Of a stretch of 64,000 nt of DNA, positions 1 to 9,452 are shown piece after piece. A program made the position numbers and the translations under genes. Source of the stretch: Pachysolen tannophilus NRRL Y-2460 (lineage: Eukaryota > Ascomycota > Pichiomycetes > Alaninales > Pachysolenaceae); contig KV454017.1 of the NCBI GenBank assembly GCA_001661245.1, forward strand, positions 784,532 through 848,531, given 5' to 3'. The notes under the pieces were generated by a model. The model was given only the letters and a program-made list of their open reading frames with translations. It was not told the origin of the DNA and did not search any database. Every line of letters starts with the position of its first letter. Position 1 is the first letter of the stretch.

Positions 1-1
1 T

Positions 2-67
2 ATCAAAAATATGTCAGAAGAAGAACGTCTAGCACAAATTCAAGTGAGATTCCAAAATAATAATTAA
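2..67 (+). CDS. C-terminal end of an unidentified gene (cut by window edge)
   Basis: An open frame runs in from the left edge and stops with TAA at 65-67. The visible residues are about 21, IKNMSEEERLAQIQVRFQ followed by three Asn. The charged Glu/Arg/Gln-rich tail looks like ordinary coding sequence rather than the AT-rich spacer that follows. The product cannot be named from so short an end, and chance openness over 66 bases is possible. Confidence 0.4.
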   Translation: MKNMSEEERLAQIQVRFQNNN

Positions 68-522
68 TTTGTTGTGCAATCGGTTAACCCAAAATCTACT
101 GTCGTAATTCTCGATCCCAATAAGTTAGATATTAAAGTAAATAGTTGTGATTTATTTGGTTGTTTCATTTTTTTTTTTTTTTCATTTATTTTTTTCATTT
201 TTTGCTTCATTTTATGTTCTTGGCTCATCTTTAAATAATCTTTTAATAAAAAATTAATTAAGGCATTTTTTTCATTTTCTTGGAAGTTGATTGATTAATC
301 ATCCATCTGCTTTAAGAACATATAACAACTTATGAGCCGCAAAATCATGTAAATAAATGTAAGGGAAAGCGGGTATTTTACCCGATTAGATCAAGGTATA
401 AATAATTTTTCATTTTACTTCTATTGCGATCATACCTGAAGATATGGAAGCATGCCATGAGTAAAAAAAAAATTTAATAATATATAAATTGATTAATTCA
501 AGCAAACTGTTAGGAAGGAATT
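68..522. other. Spacer and promoter of the DUF1989 gene
   Basis: No gene seen. It holds T-rich tracts near 168-200, an AGCCGCA word at 335-341 (on the + strand, about 185 bases before the start codon at 523), and a GC-rich palindrome at 370-384. The leader before the ATG is A-rich, as is common in yeasts. Confidence 0.6.
370..384. promoter_or_regulatory. Perfect 15-bp palindrome, zinc-cluster-like site
   Basis: CGGGTATTTTACCCG is a perfect inverted repeat (6-bp arms, TTT centre). It has the CGG-spacer-CCG layout (9-base spacer) of sites bound by dimeric Zn2Cys6 activators. It lies about 140 bases before the DUF1989 start codon. Binding by such a factor is inference; Put3 uses a similar layout with a 10-base spacer. 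Confidence 0.45.
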
Positions 523-1419
523 ATGTCAAGTCAAACTAAAGTCGTCACAAATTACTGTCTTCCGAAACCGAGACCAGCTTATTTACCTATTGAGGGTTCT
601 CTGTTATATGCAAATAGAGATTTCTACGATAAAATTGCCGAAACAGCTGTAAACAATAAGAGGAAGTTGACATATAAAAATGTTTGCCCAATTAGATCTG
701 GTTTAGCCTGGAAAGTTCCTGCTGGAAGTGTGTGCAGAATTGTTACCATTGAAGGTCCACAAGTTTGTGATTTGAATATTTGGAATGCTCATAATCCTAG
801 AGAGAGAATGTGGGCATCAAGAACCCGCCAACTTCACTCTTGTCATGTTTCAGTCTACGATAGATTATGGAGTACTTTACCATATTTGAGACCATTGGTT
901 ACTATCACTGGGGACTCATTAAAAGATAGAGGCCAAGATGAATGGGGAGGAAGAGTCCATGATTTAATGGGTACCAGATGTGATCCATATGTCGACAAAT
1001 TACTATCAGGTGTTGACAATGATTTCCATTGTCATTCAAATTTGACTAGAGCTATTATGCCTCATGGATTAACAGAATTTGATGTACATGACGTGTTGAA
1101 CGTATTTCAATTGACCGGAACAAATGAGTATGATCAATATTTTATGGAGCCTTGTCCCGCTAAAAAGGGTGATTATTTCGAATTCTTTGCTGAAATAGAT
1201 TTACTTTGTGCCATTTCCACATGTCCTGGTGGCTCTCTCAAAGATTGGGGGTGGGGAGAAGGCGATGAAAATCTGTCTTCTGGTGATATGCTTGACTCTT
1301 GCAGACCATTGGGTGTCGAAGTTTACACTATCACGGATGATGAAATTTTGAAAAATTGGAAATCTCCAGAACCAGTTGACTACAAGGGAAATCACGGTCT
1401 TAAATTGGCTCCTCATTAA
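523..1419 (+). CDS. DUF1989 / urea-carboxylase-associated family protein
   Basis: The 298-residue product matches the DUF1989 family (PF09347), known from bacteria as the UAAP proteins encoded beside urea or guanidine carboxylase. The core is about residues 58-245. Visible marks are a GxVCRIVTIEGPQVCDLNIWN block (71-88), the RxxHSCH segment near 103-108, and further cysteines near 153, 170, 211, 229 and 234 that could form a metal site. There is no signal peptide or membrane segment, so it is probably cytosolic. The reaction is not established for any eukaryotic member. The ATG at 523 follows an A-rich leader and is the first in frame. Downstream lie two tandem carboxypeptidase S genes on the same strand with a shared promoter word, suggesting a nitrogen-related role (inference). 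Confidence 0.8.
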   Translation: MSSQTKVVTNYCLPKPRPAYLPIEGSLLYANRDFYDKIAETAVNNKRKLTYKNVCPIRSGLAWKVPAGSVCRIVTIEGPQVCDLNIWNAHNPRERMWASRTRQLHSCHVSVYDRLWSTLPYLRPLVTITGDSLKDRGQDEWGGRVHDLMGTRCDPYVDKLLSGVDNDFHCHSNLTRAIMPHGLTEFDVHDVLNVFQLTGTNEYDQYFMEPCPAKKGDYFEFFAEIDLLCAISTCPGGSLKDWGWGEGDENLSSGDMLDSCRPLGVEVYTITDDEILKNWKSPEPVDYKGNHGLKLAPH

Positions 1420-1536
1420 TTATTCAATTAGACACATACATATATATATAGATATTCATTTACATAGATATATATTGTTAGCTGGTTTTGGTTGGTTGAT
1501 TGGTTTGTTGATTGGTTGTTCGTGAAACTGCAGTTG

Positions 1537-1615
1537 AGCCGCACGGTGAAAAATTTCAACACACATTAAAAGCGGCTATCTATCTGTAAATGGATAATTA
1601 CTTATTTAATAGCCG
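1537..1615. promoter_or_regulatory. Cluster of TAGCCG-type words upstream of first CPS gene
   Basis: Three related words lie 85-165 bases before the ATG at 1701: AGCCGCACG at 1537-1545 (+), its inverted form GCGGCTA at 1572-1578, and TAGCCGTT at about 1610-1617. The same 9-mer occurs at 3665-3673 before the second CPS gene. The inverted core GTGCGGCT resembles, from memory, the GC-rich sites of Stp1/Stp2 amino-acid-responsive factors. That link is inference. Confidence 0.4.
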
Positions 1616-1700
1616 TTATCATGATGCTTTAATATATATAAAGTCAAATTAACACACTTTTTATTTGTAATGAATACCTTTATTAGTTGATATATAGTAT

Positions 1701-3494
1701 ATGAGAATGTCTATCCAACTTCCAATTTCAGAAAAGCGTGGTATTGTGAATTACTGCTCTTCTCCAGACGTCAATACGAAAAGAATTTTTTTGGTATTAA
1801 GCTTATTAGTTTCCACTTTAGTATTGATCAAGACTTGTAGCGAACAATATTATAGAAACAAGTGGTTATATGGTCATGGTACTAGTAGAGCATTATTAAT
1901 TGATTCTGTCTGTCCCTCTTTTGATTACTATAGACCATCAACTTATGAAGTCCATAAAGATACTGTGATTGCCAAAATCATTAAAGATGAGTCTTTTAGA
2001 AAGCAGAGTGCAGCTAAATTGTCTGGTGCTGTTCAAGTTCAAACTGAAGTTTATGATGACGCACCTCAGGTTGATGAAGATCCAGAGTACTGGGCTAAAT
2101 TTGAAAAATTTCATTCTTATTTGGAGAAGACTTTCCCCATTGCTCATCAAATTTTAAATAAGACAACAGTTAACACGTACGGTTTAGTATATGAATGGCC
2201 CGGGTCAGATGACAGCTTGAAGCCATTGATGCTAACTGCACATCAAGATGTGGTTCCTGTTCAACAAGAAACTATAGATGAGTGGACGTATCCACCATTT
2301 GAAGGTCATTATGATGGCCAATTCCTTTGGGGAAGAGGATCTTCTGACATAAAAAATTTATTAATTGGTTTAATGGAAACAATTGAGGAACTTGCACTTA
2401 TTGAATTTAAACCAAAGAGAACCATTGTACTAGCATTTGGGGCAGATGAAGAAATTTCTGGGACAATTATTGCTTCAGCATTGGGAAAATATTTAGTAGA
2501 TCACTATGGAAAAGATTCAATATATGCCATTATTGATGAAGGTGGTTATGGCTTGGTTAAGCATGAAGGAGTTTATTTGTCTTTACCAGCAACTGGTGAG
2601 AAGGGCTATGTTGACTCTATCATTTCCCTAACTACTACTGGAGGCCATTCATCTATTCCTCCAGATCATACTTCAATTGGAATTATGTCTAATTTGATAT
2701 CTTTAATTGAAGCCACCCAATTTGAACCTATATATACAGATTTAAATCCTTTTTTTCAACAGCAGCAATGCTTGGCTGTATACTCAGATGATATGGATGA
2801 TGACTTGAAATGGTCTTTGTTAAATGCAGGAAATGATAAAACCGCTCAGAAACACAGTATTGAATATATTAGTTCTCAACTTAGTTCCAGATACTTCATC
2901 AAGACTACACAGGCAACAGACATAATCAAAGGTGGAGCCAAATCCAATGCATTACCTGAACACGTCGAAGTTACTCTTAATCACAGAATCGCTATTGAAA
3001 GTTCAGTTAAAGAGACGTTAGATAAGGATATCTCCAGAATTAAACAAATTGCCCAAAAATATTACTTGGGTTTCATTTACACTCCATATAACGATTCAGA
3101 ACGGGAAATTACTATTTTACCACCAACAGAATTGGGATTTTTCCATTTGAAGGGAAGATATGCATTGGAACCTGCCCCGGTAACTCCAATTAATGATGAA
3201 CATTGGAAAATATTGGCAGGCAATATTAGACATGTCTATGAGGAAATTGCTTATCCAGGAAAATTTGAAACACCTGTTGTTGTAGCACCGGGCATACCAA
3301 CTGGTAATACTGACACCAAATATTATTGGGACTTGACCAGACATATTTATCGTTACAAGCCGGGTGCTATGCCCAACTTGAAGAGTTCGAACGCTCACAC
3401 TGTTGATGAGCGCATTGAATTTGATTCACATTTACAAATCATTGCATTTTATTTTGAGTACATACAAAGCGTAGATGCCTTAGGCCATAACTAG
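1701..3494 (+). CDS. Carboxypeptidase S-like vacuolar M20 metallopeptidase, copy A
   Basis: This is a 597-residue M20-family zinc peptidase of the yeast Cps1 type, which releases C-terminal residues from peptides in the vacuole for nitrogen recovery. A short cytosolic tail (with lysines that could be ubiquitinated for vacuolar sorting, as known for Cps1) precedes one membrane anchor at about residues 29-45. The di-zinc ligands are visible: His181 and Asp183 in AHQDVVPV, Asp216 in GRGSSD, Glu250/251 in ADEE, Asp279 in IIDEGG, and His566 in NAHTVDE. The dimerization region carries GGHSSIPPDHTS. All key residues are intact, so it should be active. The start has a second ATG two codons in. It is a tandem paralogue of the gene at 3800. 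The assignment is firm; orthology to CPS1 itself rather than to a lineage-specific copy cannot be decided here. Confidence 0.88.
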   Translation: MRMSIQLPISEKRGIVNYCSSPDVNTKRIFLVLSLLVSTLVLIKTCSEQYYRNKWLYGHGTSRALLIDSVCPSFDYYRPSTYEVHKDTVIAKIIKDESFRKQSAAKLSGAVQVQTEVYDDAPQVDEDPEYWAKFEKFHSYLEKTFPIAHQILNKTTVNTYGLVYEWPGSDDSLKPLMLTAHQDVVPVQQETIDEWTYPPFEGHYDGQFLWGRGSSDIKNLLIGLMETIEELALIEFKPKRTIVLAFGADEEISGTIIASALGKYLVDHYGKDSIYAIIDEGGYGLVKHEGVYLSLPATGEKGYVDSIISLTTTGGHSSIPPDHTSIGIMSNLISLIEATQFEPIYTDLNPFFQQQQCLAVYSDDMDDDLKWSLLNAGNDKTAQKHSIEYISSQLSSRYFIKTTQATDIIKGGAKSNALPEHVEVTLNHRIAIESSVKETLDKDISRIKQIAQKYYLGFIYTPYNDSEREITILPPTELGFFHLKGRYALEPAPVTPINDEHWKILAGNIRHVYEEIAYPGKFETPVVVAPGIPTGNTDTKYYWDLTRHIYRYKPGAMPNLKSSNAHTVDERIEFDSHLQIIAFYFEYIQSVDALGHN

Positions 3495-3664
3495 ACATTT
3501 ATAACGATATTTCAATAAATAGAAGAACGATTTAACACTAAATTACTTGAGCACCAAGTCTTGTTTTCAGTAGATGAAAATGTTTCAGTTCACTAAATAG
3601 AAAGTAAGCCATGACATGTGTCACTCTCTTCCAAAAAAAAGAAAAAAAACACGACATGTCACTT

Positions 3665-3708
3665 AGCCGCACGAAAATGCTGCTGCTTTTATTAAAATTG
3701 ACGATAAG
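3665..3708 (+). promoter_or_regulatory. AGCCGCACG word plus GATAAG upstream of second CPS gene
   Basis: AGCCGCACG at 3665-3673 repeats exactly the 9-mer at 1537-1545 of the first CPS promoter. GATAAG at 3703-3708 is a GATA-factor core typical of nitrogen catabolite control. Both lie within 135 bases of the ATG at 3800. Function is inferred from position and recurrence. Confidence 0.4.
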
Positions 3709-3799
3709 GTTCTTTCAATTCATTATAATTGTATATTAATAACGGTGAAGTGTTTTGAATAGTTTAAAGATTCTAGAAGGAATTCTAGAAGGATTGATT

Positions 3800-5632
3800 A
3801 TGCTCAGTCAATTCCGGGATATTGAAGAAAAAAGGGAGAAGATTGAAGTTTTTGATAATGTTGGTTTTGAAAAAAGGTTAGTTGAAAGAACTAAAAACGG
3901 CAAAGGACATAATATGATTATGACTAAGAGATTATTATTTGTATCTGTTATTGTGAGTTTTTCAATTTTAGTTTGCGTGAGAAGATTTAGTTTGACTCCA
4001 TGTGGGAATGATATGGGTCATGTTTCAAATGATATTGGAGAATATCAGTCAGTATGTCCAATTCAAGATTACTATAGACCGTCAACTTATGAAATCTATA
4101 AAGAGACTGTACTTGAAAATATCATTAGAGGTGAATCTTTTAGAAATGATTCTATTAAAAAATTGGCAGATGCTGTTAAAATAAAGACTGAGGTCTACGA
4201 TAGTGATCCAAAGAATGTTGAAGATGATCCACAGTACTGGTCAAAATTTGAAATTTTTGCAGAATTTTTGAAAAAAACATTTCCTCTATTTCATGGAAAG
4301 ACAACTTTAGAAAAACCTAATGTACATGGTTTGGTTTATACTTGGAAAGGATCTAACGAGAAACTAAAACCTTTGGTATTGATGGCTCATCAGGATACGG
4401 TTCCTGTACCTGAAGAGTCATTAGACTTGTGGAAATTCCCACCATTTGAAGGTCATTATGATGGTAAATATCTTTGGGGCCGTGGTGTTTCTGATTGTAA
4501 AAATTTACTTATTGGTCTCTTGGAAGCTGCAGAAGAATTGATTAAAGTTGGATTTGAACCTAAAAGAACTATTATATTTTCTTTTGGTTTTGATGAAGAA
4601 GTTGGTGGTTTAAGAAATAAGAATGCAAATTTACTATTAAAAAAATATGGAGTTAATTCTGTTTATGCTGTTGTTGATGAAGGAGGTATATCGTTAACGG
4701 AATTAGAAGGAACACAGATGGCATTACCTGGAACTGGAGAAAAAGGTTCTGTTAATGCTATTATTGAATTGACTACACCTGGAGGACATTCATCTATTCC
4801 ACCTGACCATACTTCTATTGGTATTATGTCACTGCTTATATCTGAGATTGAAAATACTCCATTTGAACCTTTTTTCACAGATGCAAACCCCACATTCATG
4901 CAGTATACATGTATGGCAGAACATTCAACTTCAATTAAAAAAGATTTAAAAAAAGATATTTTAAATGCAGGTAATGATAAAGCAGCCAATAAGAGAGTTT
5001 GTGATTTTATTGATCAGACAAAACTGTTAAGATATTATATTAAGAGTTCACAAGCAATTGATATTATTAAAGGTGGAGTAAAATCAAATGCTTTACCTGA
5101 ACATGTTGAAATTATAGTTAATCATAGAGTTGCAATAGAACAAAGAGTTGATGATATCTTGGCAAAAGATATTGAAAATATTAAAAAAATTGCAAAATTT
5201 TTTAAATTAGGTGTTTATTATCAATATAAAGAATCAAAAGAAATTGAAATTATTCCTTCAACTTCTTTTGGTTTTTTCAAATTAATAGTTGATGATGTAT
5301 TAGAACCTGCACCAATTACTCCAATTCATGATCATCATTGGGAAATATTTGCAGGAAATATAAGACATGTATATGAAGAAATTGCTGAACCTAATTTTTT
5401 CAAAAATAATCCTATAATAGTATCACCTGGTATTGCTACTGGTAATACTGATACAAGATTATATTGGAATTTAACAAATCATATTTACAGATATAGACCA
5501 GGAGTTACACCTACAGTTTTAACAAATGCTCATACAATTAATGAACATATAGATTTTAATTCTCATTTACAAATAATTGCTTTTTATTTTGAATATATTC
5601 AAAGCGTGGATGAAACAAATGATTTAGATTAA
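3800..5632 (+). CDS. Carboxypeptidase S-like M20 metallopeptidase, copy B
   Basis: This is a 610-residue paralogue of the gene at 1701, clearly related along its whole length, with the same catalytic plan: His197/Asp199 in AHQDTVPV, Asp232 in GRGVSD, Glu pair in FDEEVGG, VVDEGG, and His in TNAHTINE. It differs in a longer, highly charged cytosolic N-terminus of about 42 residues before a single membrane anchor at about 44-60. The frame is open 45 bases further upstream, but the first ATG is at 3800. A later ATG (MIMTKRLL, residue 39) would give a tail as short as copy A's, so the start is somewhat uncertain. Codon use becomes more A/T-biased through the second half than in copy A. Its role is presumably vacuolar peptide breakdown; a shifted substrate range after duplication is inference. 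Confidence 0.87.
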   Translation: MLSQFRDIEEKREKIEVFDNVGFEKRLVERTKNGKGHNMIMTKRLLFVSVIVSFSILVCVRRFSLTPCGNDMGHVSNDIGEYQSVCPIQDYYRPSTYEIYKETVLENIIRGESFRNDSIKKLADAVKIKTEVYDSDPKNVEDDPQYWSKFEIFAEFLKKTFPLFHGKTTLEKPNVHGLVYTWKGSNEKLKPLVLMAHQDTVPVPEESLDLWKFPPFEGHYDGKYLWGRGVSDCKNLLIGLLEAAEELIKVGFEPKRTIIFSFGFDEEVGGLRNKNANLLLKKYGVNSVYAVVDEGGISLTELEGTQMALPGTGEKGSVNAIIELTTPGGHSSIPPDHTSIGIMSLLISEIENTPFEPFFTDANPTFMQYTCMAEHSTSIKKDLKKDILNAGNDKAANKRVCDFIDQTKLLRYYIKSSQAIDIIKGGVKSNALPEHVEIIVNHRVAIEQRVDDILAKDIENIKKIAKFFKLGVYYQYKESKEIEIIPSTSFGFFKLIVDDVLEPAPITPIHDHHWEIFAGNIRHVYEEIAEPNFFKNNPIIVSPGIATGNTDTRLYWNLTNHIYRYRPGVTPTVLTNAHTINEHIDFNSHLQIIAFYFEYIQSVDETNDLD

Positions 5633-7437
5633 ATATCTTTGCTTTTTAATTTTTAAATTATTTTAAGCAATTCAAGTCATATATTATAAAAGCAATCAAC
5701 AACAATGCCAAGTTTGTGTTTTTGTATTAATCATCATTAACACCGAGAACCGGTCCAAAATACAAGAAATCCTTTAATTTTAGACGTTAGACCTTAATAT
5801 TAGCCCCAGTTTTTTTAAAAATTTAAGTCCCCAAAGTCCATAAAGAAACATTTATTAATTAATTAATTTAAGTGACTAATAATACAAAAAAATTACTACA
5901 ATTTATATCTATATACTTCTTGATAATAAAAATGACCTTTATGATTATTATATTTCTAATCAAAATTCATTTGATCATTTACTTTAAATCTTTTAGTCTA
6001 TCTCTATTCTTTTATCTATCTTATTATTCAAACTGAAAGTTGATCCTGTCCCGGATAGCCCCTGTTATTGCCAAAAAGGGAAAATTGATTTTATGTTTTT
6101 CTTTTTTTTCTTTCCGGAGATCTTTCCAAAAATTACAATCAGAATATTCTGAAACATCTGTCTTTTTTTTTTTTTTATTTTATTTTTTTTTCTTTGTTTT
6201 TTTTTCTCTATAAAGAGCTCATCTCACGGATAAGATTCTGGAATAAAAACACAAAAAAAAATTCCATTAAGCGCGCATCTGCTTTGGCTTAATGTTCCGG
6301 GAAGCAGTGGCGCCAGGATTATTAAAAGCAATTATTTATAAGATCATAATCCATCTGTTCATCTGTTGATCAAAGTAAAAAATTGGTACAGCCTTATATA
6401 TGAACACCATGAGACCATAATAACATACATTCTATCCATTCTATCCATATAATATGATCATATTTTATTTTTCATATGTACTTCGTTTCCGTTCTTATTA
6501 AAACTTTTTCTTGTTTTTTTTTTTTTTTTTTTGGGTCGAAACGAAAAAAGGAAATTATTTGTTGTCAACCGTCTCCCGCGCAAACGACAATGAATTTATG
6601 AATTTACCGCTATTGTTTGTCTGTCTCTATTAAGCAAAAAAAAACTTTTTTTTTCTTCTGTTTTTTTTTGCAGATCTTAATGAGGAAATTTATAATTTAT
6701 AGTGTTTTTTCCTATTGTTAATTTGAATTCCTATAATTTTTAAGAGATCTACTATATAGAGATTTTCAAAAATTCTTTTATGAGTTTTCAAGTCACTTGG
6801 TATAGTAAAAGTAAACCGATGAAATCCGTATATACTCTCTTCTATTCATTGTTATTGCGATACAGGACTTTAGCGCGTTAATCAAGTTATAACAAAGAAT
6901 GAAAAAAAAAAGAAAAAAATCTTTAAAAAATTCGCTGTTAGCGGTTTTTCTTCCCTATTTAGTATTAAGTCTACTTTTACTTACTATATACATATACTAC
7001 TACTGTAATATATTTGCACCTATCTTAGATATTTATAAATACCATTAAAATCTATGTACGTAAAAACATAAAAGAAAAAATAAAATAAAATTATTGAATA
7101 TAAAAATAATAATAATAGCGAGTTGGATCATAACGCCATAACTTTACAACAAAAATTGAAAACAAGCAAAATAAAAAATAAAAAAGTATCATAACGAGTC
7201 ATCAACCCCTGTAGGTTCTTGTTAAAAAAAAAAAAAATAAAAAACACAACTAAATCATTATAGTAAAGTGTTGAGCGAAGTGAGTGCAACACACGTTGTA
7301 AGGACACGCAAAAAGAAAAAGAAAGAAAAAAAAAAAAAAACACAAATTTATAAACGCTTAAGTTTAAAACATCATAAACTGTATAAATATTGAATATTAT
7401 GTCTTTATTAGTAATTAGTAGAATCATGAACCGTAAA
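5633..7437. other. 1.8-kb convergent spacer without a recognised gene
   Basis: Both flanking genes end here, so no promoter for either is required, yet the spacer is 1.8 kb. It is rich in T and A runs and has islands of ordinary composition near 6040-6070, 6270-6340 and 6540-6600 (the last contains CGTCTCCCGCGCAAACG). I found no open frame of useful length on either strand and no tRNA-like box. A non-coding RNA or a decayed gene is possible but not shown. Confidence 0.5.
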
Positions 7438-8442
7438 TTAAATAATCAATGTAGAACGTAACTGCAAAGCAAGATCATTAGGTTGAGCGTCATTCCGAGG
7501 AGTGGGCTGGTGACTATGCCAGGACAACTGGTAATAGTCAACATCTTCGTTATTGGGCAGCGATGGATGATTGCAATTGGCATCATGAATATGACTATGA
7601 TTATGATTATGATGATGATGGTGATGGCGCTTATGGTCATGGTGTGTTACATTTACATCATCATTATTTTCTTCTTCTTCTTCTTCTGATGAAGAAGAAT
7701 ATTCAAAACTTTCATCTGATGACACAGTGCTACAATGGCTCAACAATGGTAAATCATGATGTAAATGTTCTTCCAACTCTTGTTCATACTGTTCTTCTTG
7801 TTCCAGTAGTTCCAGTATTGGAGCTAAAAAACAAGCATCATTGTTATTTGAGTTTGAATTTGTCTTTGTCAACAGCGTTAAAAAATCCTCATCTTCTGGT
7901 GATGAAGGTGGTGATTCACCATCAACTTCTGTAAATTCAAATTCGGATTCTTCATCATCAGAAGAATTATAAGAATCATCAGAAAAATAATATTCATCAT
8001 CCTCTTCATATTCTTCTTCTTCTATATCCAGATTAATATCCTCATCCATACAAGGAGATGTATGTATTTTAGCCTTTGCAAGTAAAATTTCTTCATCATC
8101 ATCATATTCTTCCTCATCTTCTTCATCTTCATCTTCTTCTTCATCATCATCTAAGATTTCTCGTGTTGTAACCTGTGTGGAGTAAAAACTATTATTAGAT
8201 CCACCATTGGATTCTTCATTCTCATCACTACTAAAATCAACAAATCTATTACCGCCACCATTATATTCCGATTGAAAATTCGGTAATGGCTTCTTACTAG
8301 ACAAAGAATCCATTAAATTATCCAACAAGTTTGCTTGACAAACAAGTATTCTTAAATCGGCATTAGGATTTATAGCTTCCTTCGTTAACTTAGATTTCAC
8401 TTTTGACGCGAGTAAATACGTTTGGGCTAAATTCGACATCAT
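7438..8442 (-). CDS. Acidic, histidine-rich protein of unknown function
   Basis: The protein has 334 residues. The N-terminal 50 residues form a conserved-looking helix-rich module (NLAQTYLLASKVKSKL, then LRILVCQANLLDNLMDSL). I associate this from memory, at low confidence, with small fungal proteins of the Ecm13/YJR115W type. Residues about 95-160 are almost all Asp/Glu with Ser and Tyr. Another acidic Ser-rich stretch is near 245-260. A striking His-rich run follows at about 265-291 (six consecutive His with Asn/His alternation). No membrane segment or signal is visible. The first two codons are both ATG at 8442. A polyanionic tract beside a His cluster could bind metal ions or basic partners, but no function is claimed. 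The coding status is well supported by the conserved-looking N-terminus. Confidence 0.7.
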   Translation of the reverse strand: MMSNLAQTYLLASKVKSKLTKEAINPNADLRILVCQANLLDNLMDSLSSKKPLPNFQSEYNGGGNRFVDFSSDENEESNGGSNNSFYSTQVTTREILDDDEEEDEDEEDEEEYDDDEEILLAKAKIHTSPCMDEDINLDIEEEEYEEDDEYYFSDDSYNSSDDEESEFEFTEVDGESPPSSPEDEDFLTLLTKTNSNSNNNDACFLAPILELLEQEEQYEQELEEHLHHDLPLLSHCSTVSSDESFEYSSSSEEEEEENNDDVNVTHHDHKRHHHHHHNHNHSHIHDANCNHPSLPNNEDVDYYQLSWHSHQPTPRNDAQPNDLALQLRSTLII

Positions 8443-8759
8443 TAAAGAAAAAAGAAACCCTTTTTTTTTTATTTTATTTTTTTTTTAGCCAACTTCTATG
8501 TGTTCTCAATATAAACTAGTATATTCAAAGTCACTTTCTATACTCATGTAGAAACTCCTTTTTAAAACCATTAAACAATATTTTCACGATTAATCTTTGC
8601 AATAAATAAATAACTGCTGAAATAGATATACATATACATATACAATTATATATATACAATTATATATATACATAAATTCTTTTCTTTAATCATGCTAGGA
8701 ACATGAAACTCATCTTTTATGTATAAATTAGTCAACTAACACCAAACCATTCATTATAT

Positions 8760-8893
8760 TGACTCAAGCGGGTTTCGGAAGTAATTCATTTTTTTAAATT
8801 TTTTTAGTTGCGCGGATTTAAAAACTTTAAATTGTTCTGAAAGGTTTTTATTTTTTTTTTTACATTCTTTCTTTGTTCTGAAACCCGATTAGG
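8760..8893. promoter_or_regulatory. TGACTCA and Mcm1-like site upstream of the acidic gene
   Basis: TGACTCA (8760-8766) is directly followed by GCGGG. The matching arm GAAACCCG overlaps a CCCGATTAGG box of the CC(A/T-rich)6GG type bound by MADS factors such as Mcm1. They lie 320-450 bases before the start codon. These are motif matches only; short sites arise by chance. Confidence 0.35.
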
Positions 8894-9452
8894 TACTATA
8901 TGACCGTAACAAGTGGTGGTGAATAAAAACTAAATAAGTAGAAAATAATATAACAATCAAATGATAGCTAGCTAGCCATCTAATTTAATTTATTAATCCT
9001 CTAGGATAAAATTTAAGTTTTTTATTATTGGTATGGCAAATAAAAGGTAAAAAAAACAAGCAAAACAAAAAAAAAAAAAATTTGTATGTCTATGATATTT
9101 GTGTTTTGTATATGTCTTGCTTTTATGCTTTTACACTATTAATCCTGGTTAAAAATGCGTTTTTTTTGGCAAAGCATACATTAATCTAGATACTGGGTGA
9201 CTCAGTTGTAGAAGCGATACTTACGCAGGGGCAAGGAAAAAAAAAAATTTTTTTTTTTTTTTCTTTTTTGCTCAACACCTCTATTTTTTTTACATAAAAA
9301 TATATTCCAGACCCTTTACATCAAAAGAACACATATACAAAGCAATTTTCAATCTAAGAGACTTATAAACATGGAGACAAATAGATAGATAAGTTAAAAA
9401 CAGAAAAAAAAAAAAAAAAAAAGTATTGCCAAAGCAAAAAAATTGCAAAAAA

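Noticed and set aside
7563-7934. Plus-strand frames opposite the acidic gene
   Set aside because: They are complements of Asp/Glu/His-rich codons (low complexity) with no conserved features.
9219-9224. Minus-strand GTAAGT that might start a 5'-UTR intron of the acidic gene
   Set aside because: No TACTAAC branch point was found between it and the start codon at 8442.
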